A stretch of DNA of 26,351 nt from a virus: positions 1-26,351 of IMG/VR virus record IMGVR_UViG_3300032224_000246. One strand, written 5' to 3'. A program made the translations under genes and the position numbers. The notes beneath the pieces were generated by a model, which was given only the letters and a program-made list of their open reading frames with translations, was not told the DNA's origin and ran no database searches. This document shows, piece by piece, positions 1 to 8,577 of this stretch. Within the stretch, counting starts at the first letter, position 1. Each line of letters begins with the position of its first letter.

Positions 1-726
1 CCTGTTCTTAAACCATTAAAAGATGCTGGAGGCCTAATTTTTCCTTATACTCCAAAAATTAATATTTCTAGCGGTGCAAGTTACGGAGCAATACCAACTA
101 CACATACTAATTATACTTTCCAGGCATTTAAAAACAGTGAACCTGGCGAAATACAAATTACTGCACCTATGTATGTAGAAGATCCGGAGCAGGGATTATA
201 TTGGATTGCAATGGTACATTATCTGAGATCATTAACAAAAATGTTTGCAGGCACTGATCCAAAAGCAGGCAATCCTCCTCCTATTGTTATGTTAAATGGT
301 TACGGAAATTATGTTTTTAAAAATGTTCCAGTGATTGTAAAAAAGATGTCTGTTGATTTAGATAAGGAATGCGACTATATTGGATGTAACGTTGTTGGCA
401 GTGCCGCTGGCGATATCGCTGGCATTGCAGATAGTATCGGTGGATTATCAGATACGCTTGGCGGAGCACTAGGAGGCCTAGGCGGCGCAGTAGGAGAAGT
501 AGCTGGAGCAGTTAGTAGTATAGCAGGCGGAGTAGGCCAAGTTGCTGGACTGCTTGGAACATTTGGAATTGGAGGTACCGTTGATGGTGGGGTCACACAT
601 GTGCCAACTAAAAGTATGTTTACTGTAACACTACAACCGATGTATAGTCGTGATAGTGCTCGTAAGTTCAGCCTTGACAGGTTTGTGACTGGTGGTTATT
701 TAAATAACACATTCGGATACATTTAA
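1..726 (+). CDS. Tail-tube cap-like baseplate protein (gp48/gp54-like), 5' end missing
   Basis: The reading frame is open from base 1, so the gene begins upstream; the first in-window ATG at 169 is internal. The visible part is 241 residues. Motifs: a helical stretch (LYWIAMVHYLRSL, about residues 64-76), a turn-rich strand pair (VMLNGYGNYVFKNVPVIVKK, about 94-113), and a C-terminal beta segment (MFTVTLQPMYSRDSARKFS). This layout, with a strand pair then a final strand reading like FTLEITMRE in T4 gp48, and the position just before a gp53-like gene suggest a tube cap or tube initiator at the junction of baseplate and tail tube. Between the two parts lies a glycine/alanine-rich segment (about residues 131-198). 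It could also be the tube-initiator gp54 counterpart or another tube-fold protein. The structural role is fairly sure, the exact T4 equivalent is not. Confidence 0.6.
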   Translation, partial: PVLKPLKDAGGLIFPYTPKINISSGASYGAIPTTHTNYTFQAFKNSEPGEIQITAPMYVEDPEQGLYWIAMVHYLRSLTKMFAGTDPKAGNPPPIVMLNGYGNYVFKNVPVIVKKMSVDLDKECDYIGCNVVGSAAGDIAGIADSIGGLSDTLGGALGGLGGAVGEVAGAVSSIAGGVGQVAGLLGTFGIGGTVDGGVTHVPTKSMFTVTLQPMYSRDSARKFSLDRFVTGGYLNNTFGYI

Positions 727-727
727 A

Positions 728-1027
728 ATGGCAAATTATACAAATACAAGCCCGTGGTATTCTACTCAAATAACTAACAACTATCTAGATGTTCTTGATG
801 TAAGATCAGTTAGTTCTGAAAAAGATGACTTTCTCTATACTATACAAGCACAATATACTTATAGACCGGATTTGTTAGCTTATGACTTATATGGTGAATC
901 TACTTTATGGTGGGTCTTTATACAAAGAAATGCAGATGTACTACAGGATCCTATCTTAGATTTTATTCCTGGAACTAAAATTTATATACCTAAGAAAAGT
1001 AGTTTGTTTACAGTGTTAGGATTATAA
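728..1027 (+). CDS. 53: Baseplate wedge protein, gp53-like
   Basis: This 99-residue protein carries the pattern of the gp53 wedge family: a strand with YTIQAQYTYRPDLLAYDLYG (about residues 37-56), then LWWVFIQRNADVLQDPI and a closing IPGTKIYIP. In T4, gp53 (196 residues) locks neighbouring wedges together around the hub and has a LysM-like fold. This copy is about half that length and is essentially only the conserved core. The ATG starts one base after the upstream stop codon (724-726), so the genes are tightly coupled; the Shine-Dalgarno sequence is weak. The family call is confident because the RPDLLAYDLYG...WWVF signature is distinctive. Confidence 0.85.
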   Translation: MANYTNTSPWYSTQITNNYLDVLDVRSVSSEKDDFLYTIQAQYTYRPDLLAYDLYGESTLWWVFIQRNADVLQDPILDFIPGTKIYIPKKSSLFTVLGL

Positions 1028-1028
1028 C

Positions 1029-3254
1029 ATGCCAGGTTTAACAGTCAACCCTTCCTCAATAGGCAGTGTTCAAAATCTTGTTACTAGTATTGGCGGCGCC
1101 GGTGGGGTATCTGGTGCAGTAGATCAGGTTACAAGTGGCGCATTTGGCGGTCTAAAAACTTTTTTTAAAACGCTATCTGGTACTAAACTTCCTTTATCCA
1201 ATCCATTATTTGCGTATGCATCATATGACTATGTTATTGGTCTAGGATGTTTAAGTGCGAAAGAAATTAATAATCCTGATTCTACATATATTAAAGGAAA
1301 TACATTTAAATTAATTTGTAAAAGTGCAAATGCAGATCCAAATAATCGCGTAAAAACTTCTTACGGTAAATTTGATTTTTTTATAGATAATTTACAATTA
1401 AAAAGTTTAATTGGATTTCTAAATACAAATAGTAATGTAGCTACACTATCTTTTGAAATAACAGAACCGTATAGCATGGGGATGTTTGTCATTTCATGTC
1501 AGCAACTAGCACAACAATTAGGATATAAAAACTGGAGAGAAGCACCGTTTGTAATTTCTCTTGAATTCCGTGGAAATAAAGAAACAGGTACTATTGGAAG
1601 CATTCCTGGAACACGCAGAGTGATCCCCTTTACATTTACAGATATTAGTATGACAGCAGATAAAGATGGTGCAAAGTATTCTTGTAAAGGGCTTATTTGG
1701 GCTCAAAGTGTAATGTCGGATTCAGTTAGTAAATTTAAAACAGACGTTAGTGCGCAAGGTAAGACTGTACAAGAAGTTTTACAAACTGGAGAAAATAGTA
1801 TTCAGTCTGCTTTAAATAAAAAATTTAAAGCTATCGCTACTGCCGAAGGTTTAGAATATCCCGACGAGGTGATAATTTATTTTCCAAACCAAGTTGCATC
1901 GGAAGGCGGCACACAACCCCCATCTAGTAAACCAGAAGTCGCAACTCCAATAGCTGCCGCACCGGTTGCAATGGGTGAAATTAACTTGAAAGAGAAAGGT
2001 GCAGTATTTGAAAGATTAGGAGTTTCTCGAAGCGATGTTAATGGTACACTAGTACAAGAAGCCGGCCAAACAAATGCGATCGGTGCCGCCTCTATGAATA
2101 TTAACGAGCAGGTTAAAGGCGATACAGTAATGAATAAAGATAATGCAACTTATAGTGTATCTGCCGGAATATATCTTAAATCGTTGAATACAACAGATTC
2201 ATCTTTAACTACTGTAAGTTTTGGACAAAATACTAGAGTAGAAATGGCCATCAATAACGTCATAATGAAAAGTAATTTTGCTACAGAAACTTTACAAGAA
2301 GCAAATTTAGATAAAAACGGAATGAGAAATTGGTGGATCATACTGCCCGAACAATATTTTATTAGCAATGAAATTAATAAAAAAACAGGTGTTCCTGCAA
2401 AACTTCATGTATGGAAGATCCTTCCATACAAAGCACACTCGAGCAAACTTATGTCAGGCGGTCTTAAACCTCCGGGTTATGAAAATTTAGATAAGGAAGC
2501 AGTTAAGGTATACAATTATATGTATACCGGAAAAAATGTAGACATATTAGATTTTAAAATTAAATTAAATTTTAGTTTCACTACAATGCTTCCGTCATCA
2601 CCACCTTCACAAAATATTGATACTAGTAGTAATATACAGCAGGGGGGTACTGCGGAAAAACAAGCACCTGTAAATCCTCTTCCTCCGGGCGAAAATCCTG
2701 ACAAAAATGTGTTAATGCCAAATATAATTAAATTTGTAGATAACTTAACTGGTACAGATTTACAAGGTGGTGGGGGGCCGGATACACCAGCAACTCGAGC
2801 CGCAAGAATGTTTCATGATGCATTAGTTAAAGGCGATGAAATGACAGTGTTAAGAATGAAAGTGATAGGAGATCCATATTATATTACACAATCTGGCTCT
2901 GGCAATTATACATCGACGCCGACGCAATATCAAAATCTTAACTCTGACGGAACAATAAATTGGCACAACGGTGAAGTGGATATCAGAGTTAATTTTAGAA
3001 GTCCAATCGACATTAATCAGGGCACTGGTTTATACAACTTTGGTGGTTCTAGCAAAAGTTCACCAGTCAATTCGTTCACTGGATTATACCAACTTGTTAT
3101 TGTAAACAGTAGTTTTAAAGGTGGACAATTTACACAAGAGCTTAAGGCATTGAGAAGACCAATGTACGAATCTACTAAACCTGCTGGTAAAACCTTTAAT
3201 GCTAATGCCGGCAAAGTAGATGCAAAAGATCCTTACAATACAAAAGATGAGTAA
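1029..3254 (+). CDS. Baseplate hub-like structural protein (gp27 position)
   Basis: A 741-residue protein with no signal peptide. The N-terminus is glycine-rich (about 15-50), then NPLFAYASYDYVIGL begins a globular beta domain running to about 230. A LysM-like or linker stretch (about 240-290) ends in DEVIIYFP, and a low-complexity Pro/Gln/Ala linker follows. The middle (about 400-520) has INNVIMKSNFA, a WWIILPEQ strand, LHVWKILPYKAH and YMYTGKNVDILDFKIKLNF, a pattern typical of hub proteins whose strands end in WW(K/R)I. The C-terminus (about 603-715) has MTVLRMKVIGDPYYI and FTGLYQLVIVNSSFKGGQFTQ, common in myovirus tail-tip proteins. It lies directly before the gp5-like spike, where gp27 function is needed, so I infer a trimeric hub. 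It is nearly twice as long as T4 gp27 (391 residues). AGGA at 1018-1021 precedes the ATG, which is one base after the previous stop. Confidence 0.55.
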   Translation: MPGLTVNPSSIGSVQNLVTSIGGAGGVSGAVDQVTSGAFGGLKTFFKTLSGTKLPLSNPLFAYASYDYVIGLGCLSAKEINNPDSTYIKGNTFKLICKSANADPNNRVKTSYGKFDFFIDNLQLKSLIGFLNTNSNVATLSFEITEPYSMGMFVISCQQLAQQLGYKNWREAPFVISLEFRGNKETGTIGSIPGTRRVIPFTFTDISMTADKDGAKYSCKGLIWAQSVMSDSVSKFKTDVSAQGKTVQEVLQTGENSIQSALNKKFKAIATAEGLEYPDEVIIYFPNQVASEGGTQPPSSKPEVATPIAAAPVAMGEINLKEKGAVFERLGVSRSDVNGTLVQEAGQTNAIGAASMNINEQVKGDTVMNKDNATYSVSAGIYLKSLNTTDSSLTTVSFGQNTRVEMAINNVIMKSNFATETLQEANLDKNGMRNWWIILPEQYFISNEINKKTGVPAKLHVWKILPYKAHSSKLMSGGLKPPGYENLDKEAVKVYNYMYTGKNVDILDFKIKLNFSFTTMLPSSPPSQNIDTSSNIQQGGTAEKQAPVNPLPPGENPDKNVLMPNIIKFVDNLTGTDLQGGGGPDTPATRAARMFHDALVKGDEMTVLRMKVIGDPYYITQSGSGNYTSTPTQYQNLNSDGTINWHNGEVDIRVNFRSPIDINQGTGLYNFGGSSKSSPVNSFTGLYQLVIVNSSFKGGQFTQELKALRRPMYESTKPAGKTFNANAGKVDAKDPYNTKDE

Positions 3255-3260
3255 TAATTA

Positions 3261-4619
3261 ATGTCAACACCTGATCAGTTTCATAGTTCTTCAGCGCCAA
3301 CTAAACCAGATTCTGGGCCTTTCTTAGCTCGAGTTATCAGCCACCAAGATCCTGAATTTATGGGATCTCTACAAGTTGAGATACTACGACCTGTCGGCAA
3401 TAGGAGCACTGGATCAGAATTAAGAACAGTATCTTATATGAGTCCATTTTATGGAGTCACAGGCGCTCAGTTTACTAGCGAAACTAACGATTATGACGGA
3501 ACACAAAAAAGTTATGGTATGTGGATGGTACCGCCTGATATTGGAACCACTGTAGTTATATTTTTTATACAAGGAGATCCAAAGCGAGGATATTGGATTG
3601 GATGTGTACAAGACGAAAGTATGAATTTCATGGTGCCAGGAATCGCATCTACAGGATATACAGTTGACGGTACGGGTAGAGTACCAGTTGCTGAATATAA
3701 TAAAAAATTAAACAACAGTAATGCTAGCTCTACGACATTTAATAAACCTAAACATCCATTTGGCGATGTATTAACTACACAAGGTTTAATCAAAGACGAC
3801 ATACGAGGTATAACAAGTTCTAGTGCAAGACGTGAAGCACCGAGTATGGTGTTTGGAATTAGCACACCGGGTCCGGTAGATAGAAGAACTAATGCGCCAC
3901 GAGGCGAAGTAGGACAGTCTGACAGTGCAGTTCCTAATGCGTTTGTCAGTCGCCTTGGCGGAAGCACATTTGTTATGGACGACGGCGATGCATCTTTTTT
4001 ACGCAAAACTTTAGCCAGTGATGGCCCTCCAGATTATGCATCAGTTGAAGACAATGAAACTACTGGTAATAGGACGATCCCACATAATGAACTAGTTCGT
4101 ATCCGTACACGGACAGGCCATCAAATTCTTTTACATAACAGTGAAGATTTAATTTATATTGGAAATGCTAAAGGAACTACTTGGATTGAATTAACAAGCA
4201 ATGGTAAGATTGATATCTATGCTAAAGATAGTATAAGTGTGCATAGCGAAAATGATATTAATTTTACAGCTGATCGCGATATTAATTTAACAGCTAAAAG
4301 AAATTTTAATCTTAATTCCGCAGGAGCAAATAATCTAACAGCTACTGGTGCAACTAATATTAGAAGTGGCGGAAATCATGTTGAAACAGCCGCAAACATT
4401 CATATGAATGGACCAGCTGCCGTCACTGCTCCTAAAGCCGCAAGAATTCCGCAACACGAGCCCTGGGCTGGACATGAAAATTTAAATCCAATGGCCCATA
4501 CGCCTGCTAAAACAGCCGCAGTGGCAGCACCAGTGGCACCGACTTCTGCATTTTATAACAAATACACGACTAGCGTCGATACATTTAAACGTGTACCACC
4601 GCCAGCTAAAGGAAATTAA
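3261..4619 (+). CDS. 5: Baseplate hub spike, gp5-like, without lysozyme domain
   Basis: A 452-residue protein forming the membrane-piercing spike. Residues about 19-118 are a gp5-type OB fold: GPFLARVISHQDPEFMGSLQ opens it, and GMWMVPPDIGTTVVIFFIQG with RGYWIGCVQD closes it. A linker with MVPGIAS follows, then about 150-280 residues rich in Gly, Ser and charged residues. A triple-stranded beta-helix comes next, starting near GHQILLHNSEDLIYIG (about 283) and continuing as eight-residue repeats (317-380). The tail has IPQHEPWAGHENL and a Pro/Ala-rich end. T4 gp5 has 575 residues with a lysozyme domain between OB fold and helix; here that interval is short and I see no lysozyme catalytic pattern. 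It follows the hub-like gene by six bases and precedes gp25 by two. The Shine-Dalgarno sequence is weak. Confidence 0.85.
   Translation: MSTPDQFHSSSAPTKPDSGPFLARVISHQDPEFMGSLQVEILRPVGNRSTGSELRTVSYMSPFYGVTGAQFTSETNDYDGTQKSYGMWMVPPDIGTTVVIFFIQGDPKRGYWIGCVQDESMNFMVPGIASTGYTVDGTGRVPVAEYNKKLNNSNASSTTFNKPKHPFGDVLTTQGLIKDDIRGITSSSARREAPSMVFGISTPGPVDRRTNAPRGEVGQSDSAVPNAFVSRLGGSTFVMDDGDASFLRKTLASDGPPDYASVEDNETTGNRTIPHNELVRIRTRTGHQILLHNSEDLIYIGNAKGTTWIELTSNGKIDIYAKDSISVHSENDINFTADRDINLTAKRNFNLNSAGANNLTATGATNIRSGGNHVETAANIHMNGPAAVTAPKAARIPQHEPWAGHENLNPMAHTPAKTAAVAAPVAPTSAFYNKYTTSVDTFKRVPPPAKGN
4209..4400 (+). repeat. Eight-residue beta-helix repeats of the spike shaft
   Basis: Eight consecutive octads can be aligned by eye in the spike protein (residues 317-380): IDIYAKDS, ISVHSEND, INFTADRD, INLTAKRN, FNLNSAGA, NNLTATGA, TNIRSGGN, HVETAANI. 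A hydrophobic or aromatic residue recurs at fixed positions, and D/N/G occupy the turns. This is the pattern of the T4 gp5 C-terminal needle and of VgrG spikes. The first four octads are the most regular. Confidence 0.75.
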
Positions 4620-4621
4620 TA

Positions 4622-5065
4622 ATGACCTCAAATGCTAATTTATACGACAAAATAGTTTTACCGGCAGCTAGTCAGCCGGACAACATTGGCCCTAAGATGT
4701 ATAAAGGGTTCAGTTCGATTAGTCCCGCTACAGAGAACTATAATCTTTATGATTTTGAATTAATTAAGCAAGATATTTTAAATCATTTTAACACTCGTCA
4801 GGGAGAACGATTAATGAATCCCGAATTTGGTTGTGTTATTTGGGACTTATTGTTCGAACCATTGACTGAAAATATTAAACAACTTATCCTTCAAAATGTT
4901 AATAAAATAATTAATTACGACCCCCGAGTTAAAGCTGAAACAGTCATTGTTACTAGCTATAGTCAAGGGATACAGATTCAATGTACATTAAAATTTGTGC
5001 CTTATAATATACAACAAACATTACAATTACAGTTTGATCAATCCAACGGTTTGATGGTTAAGTAA
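4622..5065 (+). CDS. 25: Baseplate wedge protein, gp25-like
   Basis: A 147-residue protein of the GPW/gp25 family, close in length to T4 gp25 (132 residues). Core motifs: YDFELIKQDILNHFNTRQGE (about 43-62), then RLMNPEFGCVIWDLLFEPL (about 63-81) and the helix and strand NIKQLILQNVNKIINYDPRV. The conserved Arg-Gly-Glu-Arg and Asn-Pro-Glu-Phe-Gly pattern is clear. Gp25 sits in the inner baseplate as part of the wedge core with gp6 and gp53 and helps start sheath polymerisation. An AGGA sequence at 4610-4613 lies eight bases before the ATG, inside the end of the spike gene. The gene is followed by the only sizeable gap in the window. Confidence 0.92.
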   Translation: MTSNANLYDKIVLPAASQPDNIGPKMYKGFSSISPATENYNLYDFELIKQDILNHFNTRQGERLMNPEFGCVIWDLLFEPLTENIKQLILQNVNKIINYDPRVKAETVIVTSYSQGIQIQCTLKFVPYNIQQTLQLQFDQSNGLMVK

Positions 5066-5115
5066 TTAACTACGCACATAATATAATAAAATAAATACAA
5101 TATACAGGACTAATC
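5066..5115 (+). promoter_or_regulatory. Intergenic gap with T4-late-promoter-like AT box and Shine-Dalgarno
   Basis: This is the only gap longer than six bases between genes. It is nearly all A/T and contains AATAAATA at 5090-5097, one base different from the T4 late promoter core TATAAATA. The Shine-Dalgarno AGGA (5106-5109) lies six bases before the gp6 ATG. If the AT box works as in T4, transcription would start around 5103 and leave a very short leader. The A/T-rich background makes chance matches likely, so the promoter call is tentative; the ribosome-binding site is convincing. Confidence 0.4.
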
Positions 5116-8100
5116 ATGAGTGCAACCGATAGACAAAATAATTTGCTGATATCAGAAGATTGGAAGAAAATTTATCAAAGTTTCCGTAACGCTGATTTTC
5201 AGAGCTACGATTTTGAAAATTTACGTAGGACTATGATTCAGTATCTGCGTACTAATTATCCCGAAGATTTTAACGATTATATCGAGTCTAGCGAATATCT
5301 TGCCTTAATTGATGTAGTGGCATTCTTGGGCCAAAGCATAGCTTTCCGTGTTGATTTAAATGCTCGTGAAAACTTTTTAGAACTAGCAAGTCGTCGAGAT
5401 AGTGTATTACGGTTAGCAAGATTAATTAGTTATAATGCTAAACGTAATATAGCCGCTCAGGGATTATTGAAATTTACCACAGTTCAAACAACAGAAAGAG
5501 TAGTCGATAGTAACGGTCGTAATATTGCTAATCAGGTTATAACTTGGAATGATGCTAGTAATACTAATTGGTACGATCAGTTTATTAAAGTTATTAATGC
5601 GGCATTACCGCAAACACAACAGTTTGGCAGTCCGGCAGCATCATCAAATATATACGGAATTCCAACAAGCCAATATAGATTTAACGCTACAAATACTAAT
5701 GTGCCTATTTTTTCTTTTACTAGCACAGTTGCTGGCAGAAGTATGAATTTTGAAATTACAAGTACAACCTTTAGTGGTCAAGACATTATTTACGAAGAAG
5801 CACCTAAGATAGGTAATTCTCCTGCCTGCATATACAGAGATGATGGTCACGGTGCAGGTAGTGCTAGCACAGGATTCTTTTTAAATTTCGTTCAAGGAAA
5901 TCTTCAAGCCGGCCAATTTACAATCACTCAGCCTAGTAGTAATGAAACAGTTGATATCGCCACACAAAATATTAATAATAACGATGTTTGGTTATACCAA
6001 TTAGACCAGAGTGGAATCGAAAATACATTATGGTCTCAGGTAAGTGCTACTACTGGTAATAATATTATCTACAATAGTCTTAATAAAAGTATTAAGAACA
6101 TATATTCAGTAATAACAAGAGCAGGCGATCAAATAAGTTTATCGTTTAGTGACGGTACGTTTGGTAATTTACCACTCGGAGATTTTAGAACATATTACAG
6201 AATTAGTAACGGATTAAGTTATACAGTTAATCCTGCTGATATTAAAAATGTAACAATTAACATACCTTATACTAGTTCATCTGGCACTGCTGAATCTCTT
6301 TCAATTACATTGGGCCTAGCTTCTTCTGTGAATAATGCAACTATATCAGAAGATAATACTACAATTAAAACTAATGCTCCACAAACATACTATACACAAA
6401 ATCGTATGATTACAGGAGAAGATTATAATATCAGTCCCTTGTCTGTTTCTCAACAAGTAGCTAAAGTTAAGAGTATTAACAGAACTAGTAGCGGCATAAG
6501 TCGTTATTTTGATTTATCAGACCCTACTGGAAAATATAGCTCGACAAATTTATTTGCCGATGATGGTATTATCTATCAAGATTTTTATACATCCGGAACA
6601 CAATTTAACTATGTGACTAAAACAGATATTGAAGGGGTTATATATAATCAAATATTCGATGTATTAGCAAGTTCGGATCTTTCAAACTTTTATTATAGTA
6701 ATTTTGTTAATTTTCTAACAGCGAGTCTTAATATTGCATGGTATAAAAAAACATCGGATACTGGTAGTTCAACAGGATATGTGGGGGATGTTGTTGATGC
6801 AGGAGCATATAAAGTTGGCTCATATACTAGTACCGATTTAAAATATTTAACAGTAGGATCTCTGATTAAATTTACTGCACCTGCCGGCCAATATTTTGAT
6901 ACTAAAAATTCAAATAAACTTGTAACAGGTTTAGCAACAACGCCGGGAGCAACATCATATATATGGGCTCAAGTAGTTAATGTTTCAGGAGACGGAACTG
7001 CAAATAACACAGGCGTATTATCTACAGGATTTGGACCTATCACATTGAATCAGTCGATCCCATCAAATGCTATATTGTCTAAACTAACACCACCACTAAC
7101 AACTATTATTAGTTCAGTAGTCATTACTACAATGATTGATTTAATATTTGCAAATAAACCATTTGGTTTACGATATGATGCAGAAAAACAATCATGGCAG
7201 ATTGTTTTTGAATCTAATCTTGATAGAGTGTCTGAATTTAGTTTAGGCAATCAAGGTGACACTACTAATACACAACAAGATTCTAGTTGGATACTATTGT
7301 TTACAACTAATAATGAATATTATACAGTAACATCGAGACTATTAAGATATGTGTTTGAAAGTGATAAACAAGTTCGTTTTTATTTTGATAGTACAACACC
7401 GATATATGATAGTTCTACAGGAACAGTAATTTCCGATGTAATTAACGTATTAAATATTAACACACAACCAGACCTAACTACCGCATTTACAACCGATCAA
7501 ACATGGAGTGTTGTAAAAGAATTTGTAGGCATCGATGGTTATATTGATAATAAGAAAATAATAATTAGTTTTTCTAAAGATGCAGATAACGGCGCAATTA
7601 TCGATCCGGAAACATTTTTAAATATTGTTGCTCCTACATCTAATCCATTAACGAAATATATTTTACAACAAAAATATTTGTTAAATGACGGTCAAGAAGA
7701 ATACAGGTACGTAAGTAATAGTGATAATAAAGTCATAATTGCTCCAACGCAAGCGTCAATATTAACTACAATAAGCAATTATGTAGACGGTCAGTATTTT
7801 TACTTTGTTGATACTAAGGTTGTAAAAGTTCTAACTAAAGCTACTGCGGCATTAACTCCTACTCTTGACTATAAAGTTTATGTAGGTCGAGATTCTTTAA
7901 AATTCCAATATACTCATAGTGCTGATTATAATTCAAGAATTGATCCTAGCTCTAGTAATATTATTGATGTTTATATTTTAACTAAGAACTATGATACTTC
8001 TTACAGACAATGGCTTGCTAATTCTAATTTAACATATCCTCTACCGCCTAGTTCGGATGAGTTATATAATTTAATATCACCAAAATTAAATTTAATTAAA

Positions 8101-8577
8101 TCTATAAGCGATGAGATCGTTTACCATCCGGTGACATATAAAGTGTTATTCGGAGCAACTGCGAGTACTGAAGTACAAGCAATATTTAAAGTTACGAAAA
8201 ATCCTAATAGTGTTGTATCAGATAATGATATTAAAGCTAGAGTTGTGACAGCACTGAACACGTTTTTTGCATTAGATAATTGGGATTTTGGTGATACATT
8301 CTATTTCTCAGAACTTTCAACTTATATAATGTTACAACTAACACCGGACATTACAAACTTCTTAATAGTTCCTATATCAAATGGACAGTACTTTGGTAGT
8401 CTATTTGAAATTGTGTGCCCGAGCAATCAAATTTTTATTAATGGTGCAACTGTTGATAACATTGAAATTATCGCTGGTATTACAGGAGCGAATATTAAAA
8501 CTGTAACAGGCAATGCATTGACTACTGTAAATTCAAATCAAAATGTAACTAGTGCAAATTATGGAGCAACAAATTAA
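5116..8577 (+). CDS. 6: Baseplate wedge protein, gp6-like (baseplate J family), enlarged
   Basis: A 1153-residue protein. The N-terminus is a good gp6 match: IYQSFRNADFQSYDFENLRR (about 19-38), YLALIDVVAFLGQSIAFRVD and ENFLELASRRDSVLRLARLI. The FSDGTFGNLPLGDF motif (about 345) and APQTYYTQNRMITGEDY (about 421) are baseplate-J hallmarks. The conserved C-terminal part (about 975-1112) has YHPVTYKVLFGA, a dimer-forming helical segment ending ALDNWDFGDTFYFSEL, and a final beta domain. In T4, gp6 dimers form the continuous inner ring of the baseplate and drive its shape change. T4 gp6 has 660 residues; the extra length here is beta-rich material between about 470 and 960. The stop codon overlaps the next ATG by one base. 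The start is set by the AGGA site six bases upstream. Confidence 0.88.
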   Translation: MSATDRQNNLLISEDWKKIYQSFRNADFQSYDFENLRRTMIQYLRTNYPEDFNDYIESSEYLALIDVVAFLGQSIAFRVDLNARENFLELASRRDSVLRLARLISYNAKRNIAAQGLLKFTTVQTTERVVDSNGRNIANQVITWNDASNTNWYDQFIKVINAALPQTQQFGSPAASSNIYGIPTSQYRFNATNTNVPIFSFTSTVAGRSMNFEITSTTFSGQDIIYEEAPKIGNSPACIYRDDGHGAGSASTGFFLNFVQGNLQAGQFTITQPSSNETVDIATQNINNNDVWLYQLDQSGIENTLWSQVSATTGNNIIYNSLNKSIKNIYSVITRAGDQISLSFSDGTFGNLPLGDFRTYYRISNGLSYTVNPADIKNVTINIPYTSSSGTAESLSITLGLASSVNNATISEDNTTIKTNAPQTYYTQNRMITGEDYNISPLSVSQQVAKVKSINRTSSGISRYFDLSDPTGKYSSTNLFADDGIIYQDFYTSGTQFNYVTKTDIEGVIYNQIFDVLASSDLSNFYYSNFVNFLTASLNIAWYKKTSDTGSSTGYVGDVVDAGAYKVGSYTSTDLKYLTVGSLIKFTAPAGQYFDTKNSNKLVTGLATTPGATSYIWAQVVNVSGDGTANNTGVLSTGFGPITLNQSIPSNAILSKLTPPLTTIISSVVITTMIDLIFANKPFGLRYDAEKQSWQIVFESNLDRVSEFSLGNQGDTTNTQQDSSWILLFTTNNEYYTVTSRLLRYVFESDKQVRFYFDSTTPIYDSSTGTVISDVINVLNINTQPDLTTAFTTDQTWSVVKEFVGIDGYIDNKKIIISFSKDADNGAIIDPETFLNIVAPTSNPLTKYILQQKYLLNDGQEEYRYVSNSDNKVIIAPTQASILTTISNYVDGQYFYFVDTKVVKVLTKATAALTPTLDYKVYVGRDSLKFQYTHSADYNSRIDPSSSNIIDVYILTKNYDTSYRQWLANSNLTYPLPPSSDELYNLISPKLNLIKSISDEIVYHPVTYKVLFGATASTEVQAIFKVTKNPNSVVSDNDIKARVVTALNTFFALDNWDFGDTFYFSELSTYIMLQLTPDITNFLIVPISNGQYFGSLFEIVCPSNQIFINGATVDNIEIIAGITGANIKTVTGNALTTVNSNQNVTSANYGATN

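Noticed and set aside
375-596. Proline-rich reverse-strand open frame
   Set aside because: It is the mirror of the glycine/alanine-rich segment of the tube-cap-like gene; no ribosome-binding site and no recognisable protein.
695-708. Perfect 14-base palindrome GTTATTTAAATAAC containing an AT box, about 20 bases before the gp53-like start
   Set aside because: It is fully inside the coding sequence (GYLNN) and in A/T-rich DNA; chance is a sufficient explanation, though a late promoter cannot be excluded.
3512-4006. Reverse-strand open frame of 164 codons
   Set aside because: It lies wholly inside the spike gene, has no domain pattern, and the sense strand encodes clear gp5-type motifs.
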